A stretch of DNA of 64,000 bases from Streptomyces sp. NBC_00390 (GTDB lineage Bacteria; Actinomycetota; Actinomycetes; Streptomycetales; Streptomycetaceae): assembly GCF_036057275.1 (NCBI RefSeq), contig NZ_CP107945.1, forward strand, positions 124,001-188,000. The letters run 5' to 3'. Under the pieces are notes generated by a model that was not told the origin of the DNA, did no database searches, and worked only from the letters and a program-made list of their open reading frames with translations. Positions 46,022 to 54,768 of this stretch are shown in pieces (position 1 is the stretch's first letter; every line of letters starts with the position of its first letter). The translations under genes were made by a program, and so were the position numbers.

Positions 46022-47134
46022 GTGAGGCCTGCACTGGCAGTTCCCCCCATATACGCTCCCATCCCTCCCGCCGTGCACCCGAACCACGCAGCAATCGACG
46101 CCCGGACCGCCGCCTGGGCCGACACCTTCAACATCGGATCACCCGAGTGGCGAAGCCGCCTCGTCACCCAGGACATCGGCGTGTTCGCCGCCCGCATCCT
46201 TCCGGAGGGGCAGGAGGAGGTCGTCTCCCTTCTCTCCGACTTCGTCATCTGGCTCTTCGGCGTGGACGACGGCTACTGCGAGGAAGGCAATCTCGGCGAC
46301 AAGCCGGGCGAGCTGGCAGCGGCCCTCCAGCGGCTGCTGCGCATTGCGCAGAACCCCGAGGCTCCCATGCTCACGGACGATCCCCTCGCCGAGGGACTGA
46401 GGGACCTCACGCTGCGGGTCTCCCGCTGCGGAACCGCTCTCCAGGCCGGGCGCTGGGTGGACACTCTGCGCGAGTACTTCTTCGCCGTGGTGTGGGAGGC
46501 CGAGAACCGGGCCGCGGGCCGGGTCCCCGGGCTGAACGACTACGCACTGATGCGCCTCTACGACGGCGCGACATCCGTGGTGCAGCCGTTCCTGGAGATG
46601 GGCTACGGATTCGAGCTCCAGCCTCACGACCGGGACAGCAAAGCAGTGCGCGCCGCCTCCGAGATGACGTCGTTCATCACCACGTGGGACAACGACATCT
46701 ACTCCCACCACAAGGAGAGCCGCGGAACGAACTACTACGTCAACGTGATCCGCGTCCTGGAGCACGAGTACGCATTGAGCCCGGACCAGGCTCTGACCAA
46801 GGCCATAGCCCAACGCGACCGGGTGATGTGCCTCTTCCTGAGCCTGCGCGCGAAGCTGGACGACGAGGGCAGCCCCCAGGTGCGGCGGTACCTGAGTAAC
46901 CTCGCCTCCTTCATCCGGGCGACCCAGGACTGGAGCGTCAGCTCCCTGCGCTACACCACTCCCGACGACCCGGCCGCCCTTTCCTCGTCGTTCTCCGACC
47001 GGCCGACCGACGACAGCTCCGACCCGCTGGACATCCCGTCGGTCTCCTGGTGGTGGGACCTGGTGCCTGCCTCCCGGACTGCCCCCCTGGAGCAGTCCCG
47101 CACTCCTCGCAGGCCTCGGCGCGCACCGCAGTAG
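46022..47134 (+). CDS. Class I terpene synthase, 370 aa
   Basis: Starts at the GTG at 46022 with AGGGA eight bases upstream, after which VRPALAVPPIYAPIPPAVHP is the usual Pro-rich opening. Asp-rich motif DDGYCEE (82-88), NSE motif NDIYSHHKE (Asn224, Ser228, Glu232) binding the second Mg, and the RY pair (LRY, 310-311) are all present, so it should be active. It ionises a prenyl diphosphate (probably farnesyl, C15, by size) and cyclises it; the product cannot be predicted. The Arg/Pro tail is unstructured. Neighbouring P450s make a terpenoid pathway likely. Confidence 0.92.
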   Translation: MRPALAVPPIYAPIPPAVHPNHAAIDARTAAWADTFNIGSPEWRSRLVTQDIGVFAARILPEGQEEVVSLLSDFVIWLFGVDDGYCEEGNLGDKPGELAAALQRLLRIAQNPEAPMLTDDPLAEGLRDLTLRVSRCGTALQAGRWVDTLREYFFAVVWEAENRAAGRVPGLNDYALMRLYDGATSVVQPFLEMGYGFELQPHDRDSKAVRAASEMTSFITTWDNDIYSHHKESRGTNYYVNVIRVLEHEYALSPDQALTKAIAQRDRVMCLFLSLRAKLDDEGSPQVRRYLSNLASFIRATQDWSVSSLRYTTPDDPAALSSSFSDRPTDDSSDPLDIPSVSWWWDLVPASRTAPLEQSRTPRRPRRAPQ

Positions 47135-47251
47135 CAGCCCAGCCAGAGCACGGACCGCTGGCTCGTGGCCTGTGCGGGCGGCGACAGATCTGGCACACGA
47201 GTGCCCCCGAACCACACGCCTCGGTCGGGGGCCCTCGGTGTATCCACCCGC

Positions 47252-47530
47252 TCAGGCCCTGATGGCGACCTCCTTGACGCGGGCCTGGTCGCCGGCGCAG
47301 AAACTGGCCAGAAGCCGCTGGAGCCCGTACAGCGAGATGGAGCCCATGGTGGGGATGGCGTCGGTCGTCGCCAGGATGACGTCGGGGAAGCGGACGAAGA
47401 GCTGGCCTACGGCGACCTCCGCCTCGAGCTTGCCGAGGGCTGCGTGCAGGCAGTAGTGCCCGGCCAATCACGGCGTCCACCGGTCCATCGGCCTTCAGCG
47501 ACGCCACCAGCGCCACGGGCACAGAACGCC
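47252..47530 (-). pseudogene. C-terminal scrap of another P450
   Basis: Minus-strand text: PVALVASLKADGPVDAVIG, then AGHYCLHAALGKLEAEVAVG then QLFVRFPDVILATTDAIPTM. AGHYCLxAxLgKLE is a P450 haem loop (the consensus Gly after CL is His here) and the rest is helix L and the last strand. All upstream domains are missing. With the previous remnant this makes five P450 loci in 7 kb, two of them dead. Confidence 0.6.
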
Positions 47531-47659
47531 CGGGGCGCGGCTCAAGGGGCGAAGCCCTTCTGCGCAGCGCCGGCAGCGCTCGGGCCTTCAGCCGTCACCG
47601 TCAGCCCGAGCCCGCCCGGCGAAGGTGCGGCGAAGGCTCCCGACGTGCGAGGATCGGCG

Positions 47660-48301
47660 ATGAACAACAGGGGTGGGTGGTGCGTCGTGGTGCGGGTGAA
47701 GGACAGACAGTGGCGGCAGATAGGTGCCGCACTGGTGGTGGCAGGAGTCGTCGCAACAGGATGCAGCTCCAAGCCCGACAGCTCTCCATCGGACGGGGCG
47801 AAGGCGGTCGTCCTGGACAAGAAGCAGGTTGCCGCGGCGCTGCCCGGCGTGGACGCTGTGCCGTCCGGTTGGACGAAGGCGCAAGCGCCGCAGCGCGACG
47901 ACGCGGCACATGACGCCGGGCGCAAGGCCTACGGAACGGTGGGCTACGAGGCGCCGGACCTCGACGGAACCGTCAGCTTCAGTATCAGCTCCTTCAGCGG
48001 CCCGGCCGCCGCGACCGATCACCTCGCGTTCAGCAGGACTCAGTACGACAGCGGCGTCGCCCCCATCACCGTCACCGGGGCTGACCAGGCCTTCTCAGCG
48101 CACGGCTGCCTGGTGGAGAGCCTCTGCAGCGCCAGCATCCACGCCGTGGTCGGAGCCACGGTCGTATCCGTCGACATCGACGTGGACACTCAGGACTACC
48201 GCTCCCCCGACCCGCAGATCCTCGAGGCCGTCGCCCGCATACAAGTCGAACGCGTCCGGCAGATCCAGCAAGGAGAAGCGCCCACCGCCAAAGCCTCCTG
48301 A
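47660..48301 (+). CDS. Lipoprotein, 213 aa
   Basis: From the ATG at 47660 (AGGA upstream) the signal is VRVKDRQWRQIGAALVVAGV then VATGC, a clean lipobox, so the mature Cys is lipid-anchored on the outer face. The mature part (LPGVDAVPSGWTKAQAP; TVSFSISSFSGPAAATDHLA; AHGCLVESLCSASIHAVVGA; VVSVDIDVDTQDY) resembles the PknH-like sensor/lipoprotein group in Actinobacteria in style (two Cys, strand-helix alternation), though I do not assign it. Its role is unknown. Confidence 0.8.
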   Translation: MNNRGGWCVVVRVKDRQWRQIGAALVVAGVVATGCSSKPDSSPSDGAKAVVLDKKQVAAALPGVDAVPSGWTKAQAPQRDDAAHDAGRKAYGTVGYEAPDLDGTVSFSISSFSGPAAATDHLAFSRTQYDSGVAPITVTGADQAFSAHGCLVESLCSASIHAVVGATVVSVDIDVDTQDYRSPDPQILEAVARIQVERVRQIQQGEAPTAKAS

Positions 48302-48846
48302 GGCGGGCCGGCCCCCGCACGCCTTGGCCCCCACTGCCACAGTCACGGCCGGCAGTGCAGTTGCGCAGTGCAGGGCCACCGAGCGAGCGGCTCATACTCT
48401 CGCAAACGGGTTTCTCGCACGAGAGACGCAGGCATCGACAGCCCTGTGGCTCGACGGTCAGGCGGGGCGTGACGGTCTCGTGCTGGGGCCATTTACCCAG
48501 GGCCTGGCAACCGGACGCATCAGCAGGTTCAGGACATCCATGCGAGCATCTTCCCCACAGGGCGGACAGTGGCGGGCGCATCGCAGTCGAGTCCCACTAC
48601 GTCATGCGCCAGAACGAGGAGCTCCCGGTTCACGCGGACCCGCCGGCCGGACGTCGGTGACGGCGGGGAGACCATCACGGGCAGCACGGGCGGACGCCTC
48701 CGCGCGAAGCCCCTGTCCGCGTCGCGGCAGTGGCGCCCGGCCCTCCGACGGTGAGGCCCTGACGTGGGTCAGGGCATCGCAGCGCACCCGCCATCTCGTC
48801 CGTTTGATCGTTCGCAGGTCGCGCATGCTCCACCCATTCTCGTTCT
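48302..48846. other. 545-base stretch without a recognisable gene
   Basis: Lies between the lipoprotein gene and the M20 peptidase remnant. Frames on both strands are low-complexity, arginine-rich. Nothing supported. Confidence 0.45.
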
Positions 48847-49290
48847 CTACCTGTTTTGAATCGCGTTCACCAGTCCGGCAACAAGGTTCGCTCGCTCGGT
48901 CATGGCTCCGATCACCAGGTACTCGTGGTCGGCGTGGGCACCGCCCCCGACTGCTCCAAGGCCATCAAGTGTGGGAACCCCCAGTGCGGCGGTGAAGTTG
49001 CCGTCGCTTCCGCCACCGACTGCCTGCTCGGTCGACGCCGGCTCAGGCATCGGCGGCCGGCCGATGGCTCCCTGAACCGCGATCTCCGCCCCATCGAGAT
49101 GCGGAGCCAGTGCCACGAACGCAGACTCGATTCGTTCTTTCTCGCCGGCCGACTCGACCCGGACGTCGACGATGACGGTCGCCTCCGCTGGAACGACGTT
49201 GTCCAGGTTCCTGCGGACGCGACGGTCGGGGTGGCAGTCGTGCCGATAACGGGTCGGCCAAGCGCTGCGATGTCCAGTACCTGGTTTGAC
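48847..49290 (-). pseudogene. M20 metallopeptidase, C-terminal remnant cut by the IS605 element
   Basis: Minus-strand text from the element inward: VLDIAALGRPVIGTTATPTV, a frameshift near 49200, then NVVPAEATVIVDVRVESAGE (dimerisation domain), FVALAPHLDGAEIAV and, at the end, VGGGSDGNFTAALGVPTLDG then LGAVGGGAHADHEYLVIGAM. GGSDGNF and the final GGGAHxxxEyl are M20 (carboxypeptidase G2/ArgE-like) marks. The N-terminal catalytic half is gone: the remnant ends abruptly at the right end of the IS605-type element. Confidence 0.7.
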
Positions 49291-49358
49291 ATCCTCTCCT
49301 CCCTGAAGGGAGGGGATTCCTGGCTCAGGCTGCCTCTGGGAGCAGCGCTCCCGGGGGT
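49290..49358 (-). ncRNA. Probable omega RNA (reRNA) 3' portion of the tnpB element
   Basis: Immediately past the tnpB stop, the transcript would end in a hairpin (CCCCTCCC TTCA GGGAGG) followed by AGGATGTCAA, the arrangement where TnpB guide RNAs carry their scaffold end; bases beyond 49286 into the M20 remnant would be the guide. This placement is from knowledge of related elements. Confidence 0.4.
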
Positions 49359-49359
49359 C

Positions 49360-50218
49360 TTACACCCTCGACACCAGCCGGTTGAGACCAGCCCGGAGCA
49401 GCATCACGCAGGCAGAGTTCTTGTCCCTGGGGGATGCGACTCCGCACGCGGTGCAGGTGTAGGTACGTTCCGAAAGAGGAAGTGCGTGCTTGGTTCTCGC
49501 TCCGCACGACGCGCAGTCCATGGTGGTGTGCGCGGGATGCACGAGGCGGACGTCCCGCCCGTGCTTGCGGCCCATCTCGATCAGGGCCGTCTTCGTGGCG
49601 CCGTCCACGCCGATCACAGCACCCGTCTCCGGGAGCGGCTGGACCTCGGTGTCGACGACGAACGACGCGTACCAGTGGCCGACAGCGTCGCGGTACACGC
49701 GCACGGAGGACGGTACGGCGGGTAGTTCCCGCGACCACACCACGGCCAGCACGATCCCACCCGCCAGATGCAGGCGGCCGTCCTTCAGTCGGAAGCCTCG
49801 GGTGGTGTAGTTCAGCGTGGGCAGCGCCTCACGCTTCTTCTTCACGCTGGGCATGCCCGCGCGCTGCCGCATGGGCAGCCGCTTCTCGATGTCCTTCAGC
49901 GCCTTCGAGCGGGACTTGGCGAAGTCCCGGATGATCTGTTGCTGCGGGACGCTGGCGCCGTCGCGGAGCCACGGCAGCCTGGCGCGGGGCGTCGGTCAGC
50001 ATCTTGTCGAGCTGGGCCGGGCCGCACGTCAGCTTGTCGTCCGGGTGCGCACGGTTGTGGGTGTGTATCTGCCGGGACTTGGCGACGCACTCGTTCCAGA
50101 TCCACCGGCAGCGGTCCCACTCGGCGAGGAGGGCGGTGCGGGAGGTCGACGACACGCGGAGCCGGTAGGTGTACCGGGCGTGCCCGGTACCCTCCGCCGC
50201 TTTCCGTGGTGTCGCCAT
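49360..50218 (-). pseudogene. TnpB (RNA-guided nuclease of IS605), frameshifted and internally deleted
   Basis: From the ATG at 50218: HARYTYRLRVSSTSRTALLA, EWDRCRWIWNECVAKSRQIH; then one extra C near 50000 shifts the frame, after which RLPWLRDGASVPQQQIIRDF, ALPTLNYTTRGFRL, WYASFVVDTEVQPLPETG and the first RuvC Asp (AVIGVDGATKT) follow. The middle RuvC part with the catalytic Glu is missing: the text jumps to GRDVRLVHPAHTTMDCASCG, TYTCTACGVASPRDKNSACV. The CxxC...CxxC zinc ribbon and final RuvC Asp remain. Not able to cut DNA. Confidence 0.8.
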
Positions 50219-50232
50219 TGCATCATTTTGGC

Positions 50233-50391
50233 ATGATCGATGAGAAGCGGATCTCTCTCCGCCTGCCAACGGACCTGCATGCACGCCTCGTTGAAGAGGC
50301 TCGCGCCGACCGGCGGTCCCTCAACTCTGAGATCGTCCACCTGCTTGAGGTCGCGCTCGGCCCGGCGAGCGGAGACGACCACTCGCCCTGA
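50233..50391 (+). CDS. Arc-like ribbon-helix-helix protein, 52 aa
   Basis: The ATG at 50233 is 14 bases from the divergent tnpB start. The peptide KRISLRLPTDLHARLVEEAR, SLNSEIVHLLEVAL is a textbook ribbon-helix-helix DNA-binding domain (strand RISLRLP, then two helices with LNxEIxxxLE). Small Arc-type genes next to tnpB are common in Streptomyces elements; probably a regulator of the element, by inference. It ends within the element, 48 bases before the end hairpin. Confidence 0.75.
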   Translation: MIDEKRISLRLPTDLHARLVEEARADRRSLNSEIVHLLEVALGPASGDDHSP

Positions 50392-50601
50392 CGGCGATCG
50401 GTCCATCCCATGACCCGCTACGCGTGAGCTTCGATTCCTCCCCGCCCTAAAGGACGGGGCATCCTCGAAGGAGACCCGGGAATGGCTTCGTCGTCCGCCC
50501 GGCGCAGCCGTTCCCGGGCTTCGGGGTGCAGGGCGACAGCAGCGCCTTGGCCGAAGGCTTGTCGCGGCAGGTGCGCGGTGGACGTCGATCGAGGTTGGCG
50601 C

Positions 50602-51531
50602 TCAACCCGACTTGGCGGGGAAGCGCGTGACGCTGGAGACCTTCAGGCGGACCGGAAGCGCGCCGTACTCGACGAGGGAGGCAAGTTGCCGCGCCGATCC
50701 CTTGGTGAACGACCCCGAGATCTGCGCCTGCCCTCCGGTGATCGACTGGGAAACGGAGGGAGCCGAAAGTACCTCCTCGTCGAGAACGATGGCGAACTGG
50801 TTCATGGGCGGCTGCTGGGTCGCCAGCTCGGCCGTGACGTCGGCGAACTTCACCGACCCCTTCGAGGTGAAGGTCAGCGACACCATCCAGAATCCGCCGT
50901 TCGAGTCGAGCTGTGCCTTGGCTCCCGCCACGTCGGAACCCACCAGGGAGGCCGGCTCCAGGACATAGTCGAGCGCCTCCGCATCCTCGGCACCGCACAA
51001 GGTCACGGACTCGGAATCACGGGCGGAGGCCTCGCGCCGCAGGTCCTCGCACTTCCCGGCCGTGCTGGGAGACACCGTGACAACGGGCCTGAACGCGAGT
51101 GCGCCGGTCTGTCCCAGGGCCGTCAGACTCTTCTCGCTGTCACCCGCTGCCCGGGTGGTGATGTCACCGCCGGTGACGTCGATCTGTACGTCCTCAAGTC
51201 CCAGGGAGCCGGCCCGCTGCTTCATCCGGTCCGCGGCCTGGCGCAACTGCCCGGCGCTCCGCGGTGTTTCGGGGCTGAACGTGACGGAGGTCCAGCCCGG
51301 CTCCCGGGACCCGTCGGCGCCAGGTGCCTTGGTCCGCGCCGACGCACCGTCCGGACCGCCGGCCGGTTTCGGGGAACCGGCCGCCTGCCCGGCCCCGGTC
51401 TCGGAACGGCTGGAACGATCGGAACAGGCTCCCAGCGACCCGGTCAGCACGACGAGGGCGAGGAGTGCAGTGAGGCGTCGCGGACGTGTCACTGGCGGAG
51501 ACGACGGGCGGGCGGACGAGGACCGGTCCAT
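50602..51531 (-). CDS. Lipoprotein with a SecDF P1-head-like domain, 309 aa
   Basis: The ATG at 51531 has AGGTGA five bases upstream. LTALLALVVLTGSLGAC is a lipoprotein signal (lipobox LGAC). After a Gly/Ala/Ser linker, the C-terminal part reads MNQFAIVLDEEVLSAPSVSQ, SITGGQAQISGSFTKGSARQ. In SecD the corresponding strand-turn is LDGKVxSAPxIxxxIxGGxxxIsGxFt, in the P1 head subdomain. The membrane helices of SecD are absent, so it is a free-standing, surface-anchored relative. Streptomyces genomes carry such solo genes; a role in protein export quality is speculative. Confidence 0.8.
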   Translation of the reverse strand: MDRSSSARPSSPPVTRPRRLTALLALVVLTGSLGACSDRSSRSETGAGQAAGSPKPAGGPDGASARTKAPGADGSREPGWTSVTFSPETPRSAGQLRQAADRMKQRAGSLGLEDVQIDVTGGDITTRAAGDSEKSLTALGQTGALAFRPVVTVSPSTAGKCEDLRREASARDSESVTLCGAEDAEALDYVLEPASLVGSDVAGAKAQLDSNGGFWMVSLTFTSKGSVKFADVTAELATQQPPMNQFAIVLDEEVLSAPSVSQSITGGQAQISGSFTKGSARQLASLVEYGALPVRLKVSSVTRFPAKSG

Positions 51532-52008
51532 GCATTCACCTGCATCTGCATAGGGGCGTCAACTTCGGAGACTTTGTCCCATGATGGCCGGGACGACCTC
51601 CCGCGCGCAGCGGTTCCGGGACAGCGGTCCCGGAAGCAGCCTCCGGTGAACGGGGCGGCGAGGCTCGCCCGGTGGACGCAACCGCCGTGGCAGTCTGCGT
51701 GCCAACGGTGTGCGTGCGGTCGGCGCCCATCAGGCCGACCCGTCGGCCCGCGCCGTCCAGGCAGCGCAACTCGGCGTGCGAACGTATGACTTCAGCGCTC
51801 TGCCGGCGCCTCGGAAGGCCGGTCAGTTCCTCGCGCCGTCGCGCCTGCGGGGGCCGACACACCGACAGGAGGTCGGCGCGGTTGCGATCCGCACCATCGA
51901 CCTGCAAGAGGACCTGTACGCGAGCATTCGACAGCCTGGGCCCGCAGGGCAGCGATCTGTCGCGCCTCGGCTCAACTGTTCAACTGGTGCTGACTGCCAG
52001 GCGCCGGG
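51532..52008. other. 477-base stretch between lipoprotein and tpg
   Basis: No supported gene. It follows the end of the tap-tpg operon and precedes the divergent-direction lipoprotein promoter. Confidence 0.45.
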
Positions 52009-52563
52009 TCAGAGTTCGAAGTCGATGTAGTCGACGTCGGTGAACTCCACCAGCAGCCCGGCAGCGCGGCGGCCGCTGTCCTTGAAGTAGATCTCCTGGA
52101 GGCCTTCGGCGGCGATGTTGCGCAGTTGCTGTTCGGTGGCGCCCTGTTCCTGGGCTTCGAAGAGCCTGGCCGCGTACTGCGGGGGCAGAGCTTGGGTGAG
52201 GTGGCGCAGCCGGGCGTCGTCCGTGGTGCCCGGCGCGGCGGTGTAGCCGAACCGCGCGCGCGTGTCGACGATGATGCCGTCGGTGGTGGCGGCCTTGTGC
52301 TTGGCGGTCTTGCGGATCTGCGGCTGCCATCGCTGCGTGACCTCGTTCTCCAGGCGGGCGGCGAGTTCCCTGCGAGGGTGCTTGATCTCGTTCTTGACGT
52401 AGCGTTCGACGGTCCGCTGAGTGGTGCCGAGCAGGTCGGCGACCGCCCTGGTGCCCTTCAGCTGCTTGACCAGGTACCGCATCCGGGCAGGCGCGGACTT
52501 CGGGACGGGGCGGGTGAAGGCGCCCTGCACGGCTTTGTCGAGGCTGTCGCCGAGCATGCCCAT
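52009..52563 (-). CDS. tpg: Tpg, terminal protein of linear replicons, 184 aa
   Basis: The protein has the Tpg landmarks: MGMLGDSLDKAVQGAFTRPV, a helix-turn-helix (RAVADLLGTTQRTVERYVKN), VDTRARFGYTAAPGTTDDAR, HLTQALPPQYAARLFEAQEQ and a tail VEFTDVDYIDFEL. Tpg is covalently attached to the 5' ends of Streptomyces chromosomes and linear plasmids and primes end patching. Size (184) matches the family. It starts 6 bases after the tap stop with GGGGAG in front, so the two are translationally coupled, as known elsewhere. Confidence 0.95.
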   Translation of the reverse strand: MGMLGDSLDKAVQGAFTRPVPKSAPARMRYLVKQLKGTRAVADLLGTTQRTVERYVKNEIKHPRRELAARLENEVTQRWQPQIRKTAKHKAATTDGIIVDTRARFGYTAAPGTTDDARLRHLTQALPPQYAARLFEAQEQGATEQQLRNIAAEGLQEIYFKDSGRRAAGLLVEFTDVDYIDFEL

Positions 52564-52569
52564 CGCGGT

Positions 52570-54741
52570 CTACTCCCCGTTGTCCGTGGCGGTGACGTTG
52601 CCGTCCTTGATGTACCGGGCCAGGTTGAGGTCCTGGCCGTGCTCTTCACGGATGCCTTCGGCCCACAGGATGGTCTGGGCGCCCTCGTGCTTGACCATCC
52701 CCGGGCTGACGCCGAGCCGGAAGCCGCCGGGCACCGGTTTGTTGTCCTGGTACGGCAGGAAGTCCAGTGGGCTGGGCCCGTGGGAAACGTACACGGCGCA
52801 GTCGGACAGGACGGCCACCGGGTACAGGTCCGCGGCCTGTGCGAGTTTGCGCATCTTGCGGTGCATGTTGGTCCGCGCCTTGGAGATGACGGCCGCGCGG
52901 ATGTCCGGTCGCCAGGTGGGGCGGGCGAGGGCGGGCCATGGCTGGCCGGGCCGCCAGCCGCCGCCGCGGGGCCGCTCGCGGAGCTTGCCGATGCCGCCCT
53001 TCACGGTCGCTTTGATGGCCGCGAGGACGATCGCCATGTCGGGGTCGGTCTGTTTGTGACGGGCCATCGCCGCCAGGAACTCCTGCGGTGAAAGGTCGGC
53101 GGTGACGCCGAGGTCCGCCATCGTCGCAAGGTAGGCGTCGCGGAGCCTGTTGTACCAGGCGTCCAGGTAGCGGCCGCTCGTGGGCCGGACGTACGCCTCG
53201 AACGGCGCCACCTGGTGGCCGAGCTCCACCGCATAGGCGACGGTCGGCGTCGCGTACCAGGCTGGGCCCTCGGGACGGTCGCCGGACGGTGTGAACGGCG
53301 AGGGGAGGCGCGGGTCCAGCTCGATGTGGGAGAGGTCCACCAGCCACGAGCCCGGCAGTTTCGGATCGAAGGCCGGCTTCTGCACGTGCACCTTCTCGCC
53401 GATGCCGACGACGGTGCCGTTCGCAGCTGCGGCGAAGGCCATGTTCACGTCGATGCCCACCACGAAGCGCTTGGTGCACTCGTCATCGGTGAGCGGGCGC
53501 GCCCAGTCGTAGGCCTCCTCCACCAGGACCTCGTCCGGAGTGCGCCGGTGAAAGCGCGGCAGGCCGGTGAGCAGCGGGTGTCCGTCCGGCGCCTCGCACG
53601 GCGCGCACTCCACCGGCCGGGTGCCCAGCGATCCGGGGTTGTGTTCACTGTGACGGCGGCCTTGGTCATCCGGATCGCCGGCGCGGGTGGGCGGGTGCAG
53701 CGCGGTCATCAGCTCCAGGCCGTTGACCGCCGTCGAACCGCGCGGGGTCATCACGCGCGTCGCGTACGTGCCGAGCAGGTGGGCGAGATCCGCCGGGAGC
53801 AGCTGGGCGGCGTCGCCCCAGGAGCGGGCATCGAGCGCGTCCCATCCCGGGATGCACAGTTGGACGCAGGAGCGCTGTGAGCCCTGCGCCGGCCGGTAGA
53901 TACGGGCCCACGGCCCGAAACCCCGCCGGGTGAGCTGCCAGTTGGCCTTCGTCAACTGCTTGAGGACCTTGTGGCCCTCGTGCAGCCGACCGGCCCGGCG
54001 CTCTTCGTCGGTCAGCCGTGTCGGGAGGCCGTAGCTCGCACAGGCCGCTGGGGTGAGCACGATCAGCGGGTCGGCGTCCTTGCCGTTGCGGTTCAGCCGG
54101 GGCGCGCCCAGTTTCGCCTCCGACAAGGTCCAGTCGACCAGTGCCGGAAGGGACTTCGCGGGAACGTCCAGGACCAGGCCGCCCACACAGTAGGCCGACA
54201 GCTGCCCGTCCGCGACGTCCACGACCGCGAGCGGGCCGTTCTCGAAGCGCGGGTCGATGGCTGTCCCGGCCTGGGAAGGCATTGGCCCTTTGTTCGCGGC
54301 CGGACGGCGTGAGGAAGGCGGCGATCCCCCGGCGGTGCCCGCCGTGCGGACCGGCGCCGGCGCGGGTGCAGCCGTTGATGCCGCAGCAGCCCCCGCGGAG
54401 GCAGGGTGCCCGGCGGTGACCTGTCGCACCGGTGCGGGCACTGCTGTCTCGGGGGCCTTGTCCTCGTCGGGCGCGGCGTCAGTCGGAGGAAAGCGGTCTG
54501 CAAGTCCTCCCAGAAGCCGGGCGTATGCGGCACGCTTCGGAGGACGGGGCTCGCTGCGGCCGGCCTCCCAGTTCCCCACGGACTCGCGTCGGCTCTGCAG
54601 CGCCTTCGCGATCTGGTCCTGGCTGAGGCCTGCCGCCTCCCGCAGCCGTCTACGTTCCGCAGGCGGCGGCAGCGGGTCCTGTGCGACCTGATCCAGCAGT
54701 GCGTCGACTGCGCTGAACAGCGCCTCTTCGTCGTGGGACAC
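52570..54741 (-). CDS. tap: Tap, telomere-associated protein, 723 aa
   Basis: Chosen start is the GTG at 54741 with GGAGG five to six bases upstream; the earlier ATG lacks one. An N-terminal helix-turn-helix (REAAGLSQDQIAKALQSRRE, SVGNWEAGRSEPRPPKRAAY) is followed by an Ala/Pro linker and a long conserved body (LVDWTLSEAKLGAPRLNRNG, IVLTPAACASYGLPTRLTDE, FVVGIDVNMAFAAAANGTVV, ATVKGGIGKLRERPRG, VYVSHGPSPLDFLPY). This matches Tap, which binds the single-stranded 3' overhang at telomeres and recruits Tpg. Operon with tpg. This is strong evidence for a linear replicon. Confidence 0.95.
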   Translation of the reverse strand: MSHDEEALFSAVDALLDQVAQDPLPPPAERRRLREAAGLSQDQIAKALQSRRESVGNWEAGRSEPRPPKRAAYARLLGGLADRFPPTDAAPDEDKAPETAVPAPVRQVTAGHPASAGAAAASTAAPAPAPVRTAGTAGGSPPSSRRPAANKGPMPSQAGTAIDPRFENGPLAVVDVADGQLSAYCVGGLVLDVPAKSLPALVDWTLSEAKLGAPRLNRNGKDADPLIVLTPAACASYGLPTRLTDEERRAGRLHEGHKVLKQLTKANWQLTRRGFGPWARIYRPAQGSQRSCVQLCIPGWDALDARSWGDAAQLLPADLAHLLGTYATRVMTPRGSTAVNGLELMTALHPPTRAGDPDDQGRRHSEHNPGSLGTRPVECAPCEAPDGHPLLTGLPRFHRRTPDEVLVEEAYDWARPLTDDECTKRFVVGIDVNMAFAAAANGTVVGIGEKVHVQKPAFDPKLPGSWLVDLSHIELDPRLPSPFTPSGDRPEGPAWYATPTVAYAVELGHQVAPFEAYVRPTSGRYLDAWYNRLRDAYLATMADLGVTADLSPQEFLAAMARHKQTDPDMAIVLAAIKATVKGGIGKLRERPRGGGWRPGQPWPALARPTWRPDIRAAVISKARTNMHRKMRKLAQAADLYPVAVLSDCAVYVSHGPSPLDFLPYQDNKPVPGGFRLGVSPGMVKHEGAQTILWAEGIREEHGQDLNLARYIKDGNVTATDNGE

Positions 54742-54768
54742 GGGGACCTCCAAGCGCCCATCGTACCC

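Larger units (their letters stand above)
49286..50470 (-). mobile_element. IS200/IS605-group element (tnpB only), defective
   Basis: One end (about 49286-49320) carries a hairpin with the arms CCTCCCT/AGGGAGG and the other (50439-50459) CCCCGCCCT..AGGACGGGG; on the minus strand both are followed by the GAGGAT block typical of Streptomyces IS605 ends. The gene between is a tnpB remnant, with no tnpA, so it would depend on a helper. It abuts the cut M20 gene, so it inserted there. Confidence 0.65.
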
